A DNA stretch of 64,000 nt from an uncultured Lachnospiraceae bacterium (GTDB taxonomy: Bacteria > Bacillota > Clostridia > Lachnospirales > Lachnospiraceae), in NCBI GenBank assembly GCA_910587955.1, contig CAJUNN010000001.1:124001-188000 (forward strand), in the 5' to 3' direction. The notes below the pieces were generated by a model that saw only the letters and a program-made list of their open reading frames with translations, was not told the DNA's origin and did no database searches. Each line of letters begins with the position of its first letter. The first letter of the stretch is position 1. The position numbers and the translations under genes were made by a program. Shown here piece by piece: positions 16,626 to 25,146 of the stretch.

Positions 16626-18188
16626 GTGCGTAATCTGCAGCATACAGTCAGGAATCTGATTCATATCCTGGCAATCTTGCTTTTTGGCTGGATTGCAGCG
16701 GTGATTTTGTCCCGGCAGAGAAACTGGCAGCCCTTTTTGGCCGGAATCGCCGGTCTGCTGGGGGTCCTTGTTTTAAACCGCCGGGCTTCGGGAATTGCAG
16801 GAAAAATTTCCTATGACAGGGCAGTCAAATTTCTGACGCCTGTTCTCTTTGCACTGCAGATTTATATTATGTACAATATTTTCTTTGAGACCGGCTGGGA
16901 TTCCGGCATCCAGGTCATACCGGCTGCAAAGATCATTGCCAGGAATGGAGACAAAAGCTTTCTCAGTGATATTTATTTCTCCAACTATCCCAACAACCTG
17001 CTTCTGGTGAGCCTTTATGCGGCGGTTCTGAAAATCAATGACAGTGTGGGGATTTTCTTTGAAAATTACTGCCTGATGGCAATCGTGATTTTAAATTGCG
17101 CAATTTCTACGTCTTCCGCAGTCTTGATTTATAAAACGGGAAAGAAGCTGTTAAATGAGAAATATGCCTTTCTGGGCTACCTCCTCGGGGTGTGCATGCT
17201 GGTACTGTCCCCTTGGAATGTGATCTGCTACTCGGATCCGCTGGCACTGTTTTTTCCTGTTTTCATTTTCTGGCTGTATTTTAGCCGGGAAAGGAACCTT
17301 TATAAGAAATATTTGTTGATTTTTCTGCTGGGATACCTGGGATTCTGTATAAAACCACAGGTTCTGATCGCCGTGATTGCCATCGTATGCGTAGAACTGC
17401 TCCGGCATCTCTCGGATCTGCGTCAAAAAGAATTTTGGAAAAAAGCGGGGAAGCTGGCGGCCATGGCTTTGGCGATGCTTCTGACCGTGTCGAAGCTGCT
17501 TTCCGTAATGTATTCCCTGGAAGGATTTGCGATAGACCGGGAGCAGAGGTTCGGAATTCCGCACTATCTGATGCTTGGGCTCAACGAAGAGCGCACGGGA
17601 AGGTTTTCGGATGAGGATGTGGCCTTTTCCCGGCAGTTTTCCACCGGAAAAGAGCGGACAAAAGCCAATTTTTCGGAGGCCGGGCGGAGGATCAAAAGCA
17701 TGGGGGCAGCAGGGCTTATGCGGCATTTGTCGGAAAAGATGCTGGTTAATTACGGAAACGGGACCTTCTCCTGGGGCGGGGAGGGAACCTTTTATATGGA
17801 CCGCAAGCTGCCGCCAAACCGGGACGTATCCTTGCGGCTCCGTCACTTCTATTATAATGAAGGGCTGAAATACCAGGTGTTCTACGGCGGAGAACAGACG
17901 CTCTGGCTTATGGTGCTGACATTGATTTTCCTGCAAACGGTTCTTGCTTTCCGGGACCGGAAAAGAGCGGATGACCGGTATCTGGTTTTGATACTGGCGC
18001 TTGTGGGACTGACGGTATTTGAGCTGCTCTTTGAGGCCAGGGCTCGCTATCTGTATCCGTATGTGCCGGTTTATATACTGGCCGCCCTGTACGGACTTGA
18101 GGCTCTGAATGGATTTTGGAGGCGGAGAAAGGTCAGGCGCCGATCTCCGGTTTCCGGTACTGGAGCAGCAGATTTTTCAAATGAATGA
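16626..18188 (+). CDS. Polytopic membrane protein, probable GT-C type glycosyltransferase
   Basis: 520 residues from a GTG with AAAGGAGG at the right distance, 15 bases after the CobW-like gene. About ten or more membrane segments are visible. An outer loop after an early membrane segment contains FETGWDSGIQVIPAAKI, similar to the acidic first loop of ArnT/PMT-type GT-C enzymes that transfer sugars from lipid-linked donors. A long outer loop with IDREQRFGIPHYLMLGLNEE and GNGTFSWGGEGTF follows. I infer a dolichyl/polyprenyl-phosphate-sugar transferase, family 39-like, acting on wall polymers or proteins. The last 56 bases overlap the convergent LysR gene on the other strand. A link to the CobW genes is not obvious. 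Confidence 0.7.
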   Translation: MRNLQHTVRNLIHILAILLFGWIAAVILSRQRNWQPFLAGIAGLLGVLVLNRRASGIAGKISYDRAVKFLTPVLFALQIYIMYNIFFETGWDSGIQVIPAAKIIARNGDKSFLSDIYFSNYPNNLLLVSLYAAVLKINDSVGIFFENYCLMAIVILNCAISTSSAVLIYKTGKKLLNEKYAFLGYLLGVCMLVLSPWNVICYSDPLALFFPVFIFWLYFSRERNLYKKYLLIFLLGYLGFCIKPQVLIAVIAIVCVELLRHLSDLRQKEFWKKAGKLAAMALAMLLTVSKLLSVMYSLEGFAIDREQRFGIPHYLMLGLNEERTGRFSDEDVAFSRQFSTGKERTKANFSEAGRRIKSMGAAGLMRHLSEKMLVNYGNGTFSWGGEGTFYMDRKLPPNRDVSLRLRHFYYNEGLKYQVFYGGEQTLWLMVLTLIFLQTVLAFRDRKRADDRYLVLILALVGLTVFELLFEARARYLYPYVPVYILAALYGLEALNGFWRRRKVRRRSPVSGTGAADFSNE

Positions 18189-19026
18189 TGGAATCCGTGA
18201 GGAGCTTGTCCTTATGGTAGACCAGGTTAAAGGTACGGTTCCATGCGTTCTCCGGGTGGGGAAGCATGCGGATCGTACCTTTTTGCAACTCTTCTTCAAT
18301 GAGGCGCACGGAAATAACGGCCAGGCAGTGGTTGGAGAGAATGGCATGCTTCATAGCTTCCGGGAAAGGCGCTTCGATCCGGCAGCGGATCCGGATACGG
18401 TTTGCCCGCAGATAGTCCTCGAAAAGGGCACGCGTCCCGCTTCCCTTCTCCCGCATTACGAAGTCCATGCCTTCCAGATCGGAGGGGACAAAGGAGCGGA
18501 GGGAGGCAAAGGGGTGATCTTTGCTGTAAGCCAGAACTAGGAAGTCTTCAACCATGGGGATGCTGATGAGGTCCGGGCTGTGGATAATGCCCTCTACAAT
18601 TCCTACATCCAGCTCGGAGCGCAGGAGTTTTTCTTCAATGGTGGCAGTATTGCCGATGAAAGAGAAGGTATCCAGAGCAGGCCGCCGCAGGAGAAAGTCT
18701 TCCAGCAGGGAAGGGAGAAGGCAGGACCCCACGGTTACGGTGGCTCCAATCCGGAAGTGTTCGATTTTTGCCTCGCTCTGCATCTGGTGTTCCAGTTCGT
18801 CAAAGGCACGGACTGCGATCTGGGCCAGATCCATCAGGTGCTTTCCCTCCTCCGTGATGTAAAGACGTTTGGAAAGACGGTCAAAGAGCCGGGTATTGTA
18901 GTGTTCCTCCAGCTCCCGGATGGCCTGGCTGATGGTGGGCTGGGTCAGATAGAGCTGTTTGGCGGCAAGACTCATTTTTCCGGTTTCGGCTACAGTGAGG
19001 AAGATTTTCAGATGGCGGATGGTCAT
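18133..19026 (-). CDS. LysR family regulator, YeiE/CysL-like
   Basis: 297 residues from the minus-strand ATG at 19026, preceded by GGAGGAAC; an upstream in-frame start (19083) has no such site. The N-terminal winged helix is MTIRHLKIFLTVAETGKMSLAAKQLYLTQPTISQAIRELE in outline (A..L.LTQPTISQ.I recognition helix). The effector domain contains NTATIEEKLLRSELDVGIVEG, typical of the class that senses small sulfur or nitrogen anions. It is divergent from the sulfite cluster and next to yeiH; LysR-yeiH pairs are common (YeiE). I infer it activates 19187-22948. It overlaps the 3' end of the gene at 16626 antisense. Confidence 0.88.
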   Translation of the reverse strand: MTIRHLKIFLTVAETGKMSLAAKQLYLTQPTISQAIRELEEHYNTRLFDRLSKRLYITEEGKHLMDLAQIAVRAFDELEHQMQSEAKIEHFRIGATVTVGSCLLPSLLEDFLLRRPALDTFSFIGNTATIEEKLLRSELDVGIVEGIIHSPDLISIPMVEDFLVLAYSKDHPFASLRSFVPSDLEGMDFVMREKGSGTRALFEDYLRANRIRIRCRIEAPFPEAMKHAILSNHCLAVISVRLIEEELQKGTIRMLPHPENAWNRTFNLVYHKDKLLTDSIIHLKNLLLQYRKPEIGA

Positions 19027-19046
19027 GGGAAGTTCCTCCGAAATTA

Positions 19047-19061
19047 ATAGGAAATACCTAT
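19047..19061. promoter_or_regulatory. LysR-type palindromic site
   Basis: ATAGGAAATACCTAT is a perfect 5-bp inverted repeat with the T-N11-A form typical of LysR boxes, 20 bases upstream of the lysR start in the divergent intergenic region. An AT-rich symmetric stretch (AATAAT...ATTATT) follows at about 19074-19094. Confidence 0.5.
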
Positions 19062-19186
19062 GTTTTTGATAAAATAATATCATTTTTATTATTGATTAGC
19101 AAGTGCTATAATGGATGCAGCGGGGACAGAATGGTATCAACTGTCAAAAAGTTAAAATATTAACGAGAAGAAAGGGGTAAAGACCG

Positions 19187-20815
19187 ATGAAAGTACTGAT
19201 TATCGGTGGTGTTGCAGCCGGAACAAAGGCTGCGGCGAAAATCAAACGGGAAGACCGGAGCTGCGAGGTTATCATCCTGACCAAGGGAAAAGACATTTCC
19301 TATGCGGGCTGCGGGCTTCCCTATTATGTGGGCGGCGTAATTCCTGCCAGGGAACAGCTGATCGTCAATACACCGGAGTCGTTTTCCAGACTGACCGGGG
19401 CCCGGGTGCTGACCGAGACCGAAGTGACGGCGGTTGATACGGCGGCCAAGACAGTGACGGCGGTACATAAGGGGGAGAGCAGTACCCACAGCTATGACAA
19501 GCTGGTGATTGCGTCCGGAGCTTCTCCGTTTTGCCCGGATATTCCGGGACTGGATCTGGAAAATGTATTCTTTATGCGCACGCCGGATGATGCCATCGCT
19601 CTTCGGGAAGCCGTGGAGGCAGGCGGGATTAAACGGGCCGTAGTGGCAGGCGGCGGTTTTATCGGTCTTGAGGTGGCGGAAAACCTGGCGGAAAAAGGCG
19701 TGCGGGTGAATGTCATTGATTTTGCCCCTCATGTACTTCCTAATTTCCTGGATCCGGAGCTTTCCGAGTATGTGGAAAATAAAATGGCCGATGCGGGCAT
19801 CAACCCCATGACAGGTGTTGCCCTGGAAGGTGTCCTGGGAGACGGCAAGGTGGAGAAGGTGCAGACCAGCAAGCGCGCGGTAAAGGCGGACGCCCTGGTT
19901 CTGGCTATCGGCATCCGGCCCAACACGGCCTTCCTGGAAGGCAGCGGCATTGAGATGTTCAAGGGAACCATTCTCACGGACAAGAATCTGCGGACCAATG
20001 TGGAGGACGTCTATGCGGTGGGCGACTGCGCCATGGTGACAAACCGGGAGACGAACGAGCCGGCCTGGTCTCCCATGGGATCTACGGCTAACATTGCGGG
20101 CCGCGTGCTGGCGATGAATATCTGCGGCGGCAGCAAGGAATATGCAGGCGTATTGGGTACAGGCGTAGCCAAGCTGCCGGGGGGCATCAATACAGGGCGC
20201 ACAGGCCTCACGGAGACGGCGGCAAAGGCAGCCGGCTATGATGTGATTACGGCGCTCTCCGTGGTGGACGACAAGGCCCATTACTATCCGGGCGCAGGCT
20301 CCTTTATCATCAAGATGACGGCGGATAAGGCCACCCGGAAATTCCTGGGTCTGCAGGTGCTGGGAACGGGAGCCGTGGATAAGGTAACGGATATTGCCGT
20401 GACGGCCATCTCCCTGGGCGCTACCGTGGATCAGCTGGAAAACCTGGACTTTGCCTATGCTCCGCCCTTCTCTACGGCCATTCATCCCTTCGCCCATGCC
20501 CTGAACGTGCTGCTGAACAAGATGAACGGCTCCTTGGAGAGCTTTACCCCGGCCGAGTTTGCAGAAGGTGCGGCAGAGGGATACCGCCTGGTAGACGCGT
20601 CTCCCCAGCCCTCCATCCACTCAGCGCCTTATCTGGATTTGACCAAGATTGAGGGAGAGATGGAAGGATTTGCAAAAGACGAGAAGCTGCTTCTGGTGTG
20701 CGCAAAGGGCAAACGGGCCTACATGACCCAGAATCGTCTGAAACACTACGGCTACACAAACACAAAGGTCCTGGAAGGCGGAACCACCTTCAATACGGTG
20801 GAAGAAGAGGACTAA
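19187..20815 (+). CDS. CoA-disulfide reductase-like FAD oxidoreductase with C-terminal rhodanese-like end
   Basis: 542 residues. The N-terminal FAD fold begins MKVLIIGGVAAGTKAAAK; the redox cysteine is in DISYAGCGLPYY, the single-Cys arrangement of CoA-disulfide reductases. The NAD(P)H motif is VVAGGGFIGLEVAENLA, and the second FAD motif is VEDVYAVGDCA. After the dimerisation domain, residues about 480-540 (LLLVCAKGKRAYMTQNRLKHYG) look like the active-loop half of a rhodanese domain with its cysteine, shorter than a full ~100-residue rhodanese. Family role: reduce CoA-disulfide or persulfide species with NAD(P)H. Placed with a sulfite reductase it may handle polysulfide or supply electrons; this is inference. 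Confidence 0.88.
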   Translation: MKVLIIGGVAAGTKAAAKIKREDRSCEVIILTKGKDISYAGCGLPYYVGGVIPAREQLIVNTPESFSRLTGARVLTETEVTAVDTAAKTVTAVHKGESSTHSYDKLVIASGASPFCPDIPGLDLENVFFMRTPDDAIALREAVEAGGIKRAVVAGGGFIGLEVAENLAEKGVRVNVIDFAPHVLPNFLDPELSEYVENKMADAGINPMTGVALEGVLGDGKVEKVQTSKRAVKADALVLAIGIRPNTAFLEGSGIEMFKGTILTDKNLRTNVEDVYAVGDCAMVTNRETNEPAWSPMGSTANIAGRVLAMNICGGSKEYAGVLGTGVAKLPGGINTGRTGLTETAAKAAGYDVITALSVVDDKAHYYPGAGSFIIKMTADKATRKFLGLQVLGTGAVDKVTDIAVTAISLGATVDQLENLDFAYAPPFSTAIHPFAHALNVLLNKMNGSLESFTPAEFAEGAAEGYRLVDASPQPSIHSAPYLDLTKIEGEMEGFAKDEKLLLVCAKGKRAYMTQNRLKHYGYTNTKVLEGGTTFNTVEEED

Positions 20816-20830
20816 ACACACATCAACTAG

Positions 20831-20890
20831 AACAGCAGCCTCCCGGACAGAGCCGGAAGGATTCTGGCAGGGAAGCTGCGGAACTAAAAA
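20831..20890 (+). repeat. Structured intergenic element, short copy (related to 31680-31888)
   Basis: A 60-base element between the disulfide reductase and the sulfite reductase. It folds as GCAGC (20835-20839) with GCTGC (20875-20879), TCCC (20841-20844) with GGGA (20870-20873), and CAGA with TCTG inside. It ends GCGGAACTAAAAA directly before the AGGAGG of the next gene. The first ~34 bases (AACAGC...CCGGAAGGATT) and the last ~13 match the tandem elements at 31680-31888, with the middle missing. Confidence 0.65.
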
Positions 20891-20905
20891 TAGGAGGTTT
20901 TGATT

Positions 20906-21859
20906 ATGGCGACACTTACCATCAGCCCGGAAGACGAAAAGAAAGTGAAAGCAAGAGGATTTTTAAGCAACAAGGGTACGGACAATTTTTCCGGCCGTAT
21001 TATCACGGTCAACGGTAAGATCACAGCCGAGCAGCAGAAGGTGATCGGTGAAGCGGCGGAGAAGTTCGGAAACGGCATCGTGACGTTTACCACTCGTCTG
21101 ACCATTGAAGTACAGGGGATTCCCTATGACAAGATTGACGATTTCTGTGCGTACATAGCAAAAGCCGGTCTTGTGACAGGCGGAACCGGTTCTAAGGTGC
21201 GTCCGGTGGTGGCCTGCAAGGGAACGACCTGCCAGTACGGCCTTTTGGATTCCTTTGCGCTTTCCGAGGAGATTCATCAGAGATTTTACGAGGGATACCG
21301 CCAGGTGCTTCTGCCCCATAAATTCAAAATTGCCGTGGGCGGATGTCCCAACAACTGTGTGAAGCCGGATTTGAATGACTTGGGTATCATCGGACAGAGA
21401 ATTCCCAATTATGAGGAGGATGACTGCAACGGCTGCAAGAAGTGTGCGGTGGAAAAGGCATGTCCCGTAAATGCGGCCAAGATGGTGGACGGTGTGATGG
21501 AAATTGATAAGGATGTCTGCAACAACTGCGGACGCTGTGTGGGAACCTGTCCCTTCGACTGCATTGAGGACGGAACCTACGGCTACAAGATTTACATCGG
21601 CGGGCGCTGGGGCAAGAAGGTAGCCCAAGGCCAGGCGCTCTCTAAGGTGTTTACGGATAAGGAAGAAGCTCTGTCTGTAATTGAGAAGGCTATCCTGTTG
21701 TTCCGGGAGCAGGGACAGACAGGTGAGCGTTTTGCCAGGACCATTGAGCGTCTGGGCTTTGAGAATGTGGAGAAGCAGCTTCTGTCCGACGACATTCTGG
21801 GGAGAAAGCAGGAGATCCTGGATGCGAAGCTGCATCTGACAGGCGGAGCAACCTGCTAA
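20906..21859 (+). CDS. AsrC-like siroheme/4Fe-4S sulfite reductase
   Basis: 317 residues from ATG 20906 with AGGAGG 8 bases upstream. A nitrite/sulfite reductase ferredoxin-like half leads into siroheme-Fe4S motifs CKGTTCQYG and GGCPNNCVKPDLND; between about 170 and 215 are two ferredoxin motifs (CNGCKKCAVEKACP and CNNCGRCVGTCP). This arrangement matches AsrC, the catalytic subunit of anaerobic sulfite reductase. AsrA and AsrB, its usual electron partners, are not nearby; the flavoprotein at 19187 may replace them. Cytoplasmic, reducing sulfite to sulfide by family inference. Preceded by the structured element at 20831. Confidence 0.85.
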   Translation: MATLTISPEDEKKVKARGFLSNKGTDNFSGRIITVNGKITAEQQKVIGEAAEKFGNGIVTFTTRLTIEVQGIPYDKIDDFCAYIAKAGLVTGGTGSKVRPVVACKGTTCQYGLLDSFALSEEIHQRFYEGYRQVLLPHKFKIAVGGCPNNCVKPDLNDLGIIGQRIPNYEEDDCNGCKKCAVEKACPVNAAKMVDGVMEIDKDVCNNCGRCVGTCPFDCIEDGTYGYKIYIGGRWGKKVAQGQALSKVFTDKEEALSVIEKAILLFREQGQTGERFARTIERLGFENVEKQLLSDDILGRKQEILDAKLHLTGGATC

Positions 21860-21883
21860 AAATACACGAGGGAGAATGGAAAA

Positions 21884-22948
21884 ATGAATAAGAAGAAAAC
21901 AGGTGCTATCCTCCTCTGCCTTATCATTGGAGGACTGGCGACTCTTTCTACGGACTGGCAGTCGGCCCTTCTGGGACGGACGGTTATGGGCGGACCTATG
22001 GTTGCCCTGCTGGTATCTATGATTGCCTGTAATCTGCTGCCGAGCCTTCCTAAGGATTTTAAAGCCGGGACCACCTTTGCCAGCAAGAAATTCCTGAACT
22101 GGGGCATTATCCTTACGGGTGCCACTTTAAGCTTTGCGGATATTCTGGGAACGGGTGTCAAGGCCCTCCCGCTGATTTTGTTCAACATCCTGCTTTCTTT
22201 TACCATTGCCCTGCTGGTTGGAAAGAAGCTGGGTGTGAGCAGGAACACTTCCATTCTGGTAGGCGGAGGAACCTGTATCTGCGGCGGAACGGCTATTGCC
22301 ACCTTGTCCCGGATTATCAAGGCCTTGGAGGAGGAGATTGCCTTTGCCATGGCAGCGATCTTTCTCTTTGATACCCTGGCGGCATTTAGTTATCCGTATC
22401 TCACAGGAATGCTGGGACTGACGGACAATCAGTTTGCCTTCTGGGCGGGGACGGCCATCAACGATACCTCCTCCGTGGCGGGAGCCCAGGCCACCTATGT
22501 AGCTATGAACGGGCTTGGGGACTGGAGCGGAGCTCTGAATGTGAAACTGGTACGTACCACGATGCTAATTTTTGTGGCTCTGTTCTGGACCATTGTGATG
22601 GCGAAGAATGCCAAAAACAGCGAAGGGACCCAGAATGATTCCCTCTTTCAAGTGGTAAAGAAGACCTTCCCCATGTTTATTCTCTGGTTTGTGGTTATGG
22701 CCGGACTGAATACCTTCGGCGTGTTCGGCTTCGCCGTACCGGGACTGGAGATGTCTGCAGCCAAGCTGCTGGGCAAGCTGGCGAAATTTCTCTTTGCCTC
22801 GGCCCTGGCAGGCGTAGGCTTTAAGATCAAATTTAAAGATGTGTTTTCCAAGGGCGTCAAGCCCATTGCCCTGGGCGGGTTAACCTGGATCTGCGTATCA
22901 GCCTGCTCCCTGGCGTTTGTATTCCTCTTTGCGGGATATATCGGTTAA
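21884..22948 (+). CDS. YeiH family putative sulfate/sulfur-anion exporter (UPF0324)
   Basis: 354 residues with about ten membrane segments. The YeiH signature is clear: an N-terminal pair of segments, then VGGGTCICGGTAIATLSRII and later FAFWAGTAINDTSSVAGA. Family annotation is putative sulfate exporter; genetics in other bacteria link it to sulfur compounds and to a neighbouring LysR (YeiE). It is third in the operon after the sulfite reductase (24-base gap), so it probably moves sulfite, sulfate or an organosulfonate. Direction of transport is not established. Confidence 0.9.
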   Translation: MNKKKTGAILLCLIIGGLATLSTDWQSALLGRTVMGGPMVALLVSMIACNLLPSLPKDFKAGTTFASKKFLNWGIILTGATLSFADILGTGVKALPLILFNILLSFTIALLVGKKLGVSRNTSILVGGGTCICGGTAIATLSRIIKALEEEIAFAMAAIFLFDTLAAFSYPYLTGMLGLTDNQFAFWAGTAINDTSSVAGAQATYVAMNGLGDWSGALNVKLVRTTMLIFVALFWTIVMAKNAKNSEGTQNDSLFQVVKKTFPMFILWFVVMAGLNTFGVFGFAVPGLEMSAAKLLGKLAKFLFASALAGVGFKIKFKDVFSKGVKPIALGGLTWICVSACSLAFVFLFAGYIG

Positions 22949-22949
22949 T

Positions 22950-22994
22950 AAAACAAGGCGGCCTCCGGTTTCAGTCCGGAAGGCCGTCTGTTTT
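22950..22994. terminator. Bidirectional terminator between yeiH and the MFS gene
   Basis: CGGCCTCCGG (about 22959-22968) pairs with CCGGAAGGCCG (22976-22986, one A bulge), flanked by AAAACA on the left and TGTTTT on the right, so it serves both converging units. Confidence 0.85.
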
Positions 22995-24240
22995 ATGGTG
23001 CAAAAAAATTTCTGAAAATTTTACTTGTGTGAACCGCAAGGATCAGCGACACGATTCCCGAAAATAAAACGACGGCATATTCAAATCCTTTGCAGATTTC
23101 AAACAGGATGCCGTATAAGGCGTTTCCCAGGGGCTGGGCGCACATACAGACCGTAAAAATAACGGCAATCACCTTCCCAATTAGATTTTGCGGCGTTTCA
23201 GTTTGGATGAAGGCCATCATCTGTACGGTTAAAACCGTTGAAAATACCATAACGGCAAAGCAGCATGCAGTTATAACGATATAGTTTACGATTCCGGATG
23301 AAAAGAACGCCAGTGAGACACTGAGGGGAAACACACTTACCGCGCAGGCGATAATCAGGCTGCCCGATTTCTGTATTGCCAGCCTGTCTGCAAAAATGCC
23401 GGCACCGATGCCGCCCAGAAGCCCTCCTGCGGCCAGTGCGCCTTCGGCAAAGCCGTAGAGCCTGTTTGCCTGCGCCGCTTCCAAATCAAAAACCTCCGTG
23501 ACCAGGTAAGGCAGGGCAACTGTAATCATCGCGGCCAGGAACAAATTAATGCCGCAGACAGCCAGAAGCGCTTTTCCAATCACAGGCTTTTCCTTTCGTA
23601 TAAACCGGATGCTCTCTGCAAAATCGGTTTTGGCTGTCTTCCAGATACCGCCTTTGGAAGTCTGTTTCTGAAAGGGGATTTTGATAAAAAGCTCCATCAC
23701 CGCAGATAGAAAGAAGCACACCGTGCAGACCCACAGTACAGGTTTTAACCCATAGGCGCTGTACAAGATTCCGCCAATCACAGGCCCGGTTAGGGCAGCG
23801 AAGGAGCTTACGGTATTGATAATGGAATTTGCCGCCATAAAATGTTCCGGATTTACCAAGGCCGGTATGCTTGCCTGCACAGAGGGCTGGTACGCACCTG
23901 CAATGCCGTACAGCAGCATCAGTGTAACTGTTACAAGGAGAATCAGGCTGCCTTTGTCCATAAGAAGGGAAAACACGCAGATAACTGCGGCCGTAAAGAA
24001 ATCCAGTATCACCATAATATTCCTTTTATTTACCCGGTCTGCCACAATACCTCCCACGGGGGACAGCAGGATGGCGGGAATAAAGGCACAGGCAGTAACT
24101 GTTCCGTAAAGCGCCGAGGAGCCCGTGAGGTTTAATAAGTATAAGGGCAGCGCAAACCGGATTGCGGCATTGCCGAACAGGGATATAATCTGGCCGATTA
24201 CCATGAGTATGAAATCTTTTGAACGTAGTGTCTGATTCAT
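22993..24240 (-). CDS. MFS drug/metabolite efflux transporter
   Basis: 415 residues, twelve hydrophobic segments. The loop between segments 2 and 3 reads GGIVADRVNKRNIMV, the MFS_3 (enterobactin-exporter-like) pattern, and an acidic/basic central loop (about 190-220) splits two halves. AAAGGAGG precedes the ATG at 24240 on the minus strand. It lies 99 bases downstream of a TetR gene on the same strand, with palindromic operators before both, so it is a TetR-controlled efflux pump. Base composition looks more AT-rich than neighbours, hinting at acquisition; I have not measured it. Confidence 0.9.
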   Translation of the reverse strand: MNQTLRSKDFILMVIGQIISLFGNAAIRFALPLYLLNLTGSSALYGTVTACAFIPAILLSPVGGIVADRVNKRNIMVILDFFTAAVICVFSLLMDKGSLILLVTVTLMLLYGIAGAYQPSVQASIPALVNPEHFMAANSIINTVSSFAALTGPVIGGILYSAYGLKPVLWVCTVCFFLSAVMELFIKIPFQKQTSKGGIWKTAKTDFAESIRFIRKEKPVIGKALLAVCGINLFLAAMITVALPYLVTEVFDLEAAQANRLYGFAEGALAAGGLLGGIGAGIFADRLAIQKSGSLIIACAVSVFPLSVSLAFFSSGIVNYIVITACCFAVMVFSTVLTVQMMAFIQTETPQNLIGKVIAVIFTVCMCAQPLGNALYGILFEICKGFEYAVVLFSGIVSLILAVHTSKIFRNFFAP

Positions 24241-24258
24241 TTTTGAAACCTCCTTTTA

Positions 24259-24275
24259 ATACCGCTTGTTGGTAT
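24259..24275. promoter_or_regulatory. TetR operator before the MFS gene
   Basis: ATACCGCTTGTTGGTAT, an inverted repeat ATACC/GGTAT with a 7-base centre. It lies 19 bases upstream of the MFS start on the minus strand, after a likely promoter (TTGACC at 24315-24310, TATTTT or TATATT near 24290). Confidence 0.65.
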
Positions 24276-24339
24276 GTATCTTCCTTAAAATATATCTGCC
24301 CGTTTGCCCGGTCAAGAAAAGGGAACGGGCAGATAGCCG

Positions 24340-24993
24340 TCATTTGTTTTCTTGATAAATGGATGCCAATTCTTTCAGCCTCTCCAACATTTCATCATCT
24401 ACGATATCCAGCCCGAAGCCCAGCATCATCTGGCGGAATATCATAAATTTGCGGCGGGATTCTTCCTCAGAACTGTCAAATATCATAGGATTCATCCAGA
24501 CATTTGCCGCCAGCAGAATCAGTTCTGCCAGCTGCTGCGGATAATCCGTCTCGATGGAACCGTCGGCAATTCCCTGATTTATAATCGGCAGAATGTAGTT
24601 TGGCGCCGCATGCCCTATGGTATCATGCAGAAGGCTGAAAAGAAGCTTGGGATTATTGTGAAAATCCGGGGCTACCGTAAAAATGTCGTTCTGCACGGGC
24701 CGGTTGATGGATTCTTTGAAAATGGTTTTCAGCTTTTCCCTGCCGCTTAAATCGGAGCGATCCCGGATCTTGGCCAGCATTTGGTTGGATTCGGCCGTCA
24801 TTTGGTCGGAGACGGCAATTAATATATCTTCCTTGGACTTGAAATGGTGATAAATCGCTCCCTTGCTAAGCCCCCCCAGCTGATCGATGATATCCTGGAT
24901 GGAAGTATGCTCGTATCCCTTTTCCATAAATAGGCGGAAGGCAGTTGTTACGATCAAATGGACGGTCTCTTCCGGGTGTTTATTTCTTGCCAT
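24340..24993 (-). CDS. TetR family repressor
   Basis: 217 residues from the minus-strand ATG at 24993 (TTAGGAGTG upstream). The DNA-binding domain reads MARNKHPEETVHLIVTTAF, then GYEHTSIQDIIDQL and LSKGAIYHHFKSKEDIL, the TetR helix-turn-helix with its YHHFKSKE end. The C-terminal ligand domain (about 65-217) is helical and not assignable. Two 15-bp palindromes cover its own promoter and a related one precedes the MFS pump, so it probably represses both until an effector binds. Confidence 0.93.
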   Translation of the reverse strand: MARNKHPEETVHLIVTTAFRLFMEKGYEHTSIQDIIDQLGGLSKGAIYHHFKSKEDILIAVSDQMTAESNQMLAKIRDRSDLSGREKLKTIFKESINRPVQNDIFTVAPDFHNNPKLLFSLLHDTIGHAAPNYILPIINQGIADGSIETDYPQQLAELILLAANVWMNPMIFDSSEEESRRKFMIFRQMMLGFGLDIVDDEMLERLKELASIYQENK

Positions 24994-25011
24994 GGGCGTT
25001 TTCACTCCTAA

Positions 25012-25026
25012 CATACTGTTGGTATG
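25012..25026. promoter_or_regulatory. TetR operator, proximal copy
   Basis: CATACTGTTGGTATG, arms CATAC/GTATG. It lies just upstream of the tetR ribosome binding site, 27 bases from the second copy. Confidence 0.7.
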
Positions 25027-25038
25027 TATCCATATTAA

Positions 25039-25053
25039 CATACTGACGGTATG
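25039..25053. promoter_or_regulatory. TetR operator, inside the tetR promoter
   Basis: CATACTGACGGTATG, arms identical to the copy at 25012. On the minus strand it fills the spacer between TTGACA (25061-25056) and the -10 (TTAATA, near 25038-25033), a classical repression geometry. Confidence 0.75.
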
Positions 25054-25084
25054 TTTGTCAAGAATTTGCGGGAAGGAATAACAC

Positions 25085-25113
25085 TTTACACCCCTAATGA
25101 TTTTGAGTATAAT
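25085..25113 (+). promoter_or_regulatory. Promoter of aroC
   Basis: TTTACA (25085-25090) and TATAAT (25108-25113), spacing 17. Confidence 0.8.
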
Positions 25114-25146
25114 GTGAATATTATCATAGCAGGGAGGTAAATTTAC

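Noticed and set aside
19160..20620. Long open frame (~486 codons) on the minus strand opposite the disulfide reductase.
   Set aside because: It is antisense to a clear enzyme, lacks a ribosome site and recognisable motifs, and its His/Arg-rich composition is typical of a shadow frame.
22993..24993. TetR-MFS pair as part of a mobile element.
   Set aside because: No integrase, transposase or terminal repeats flank it; only a slightly different base composition is suggested by eye.
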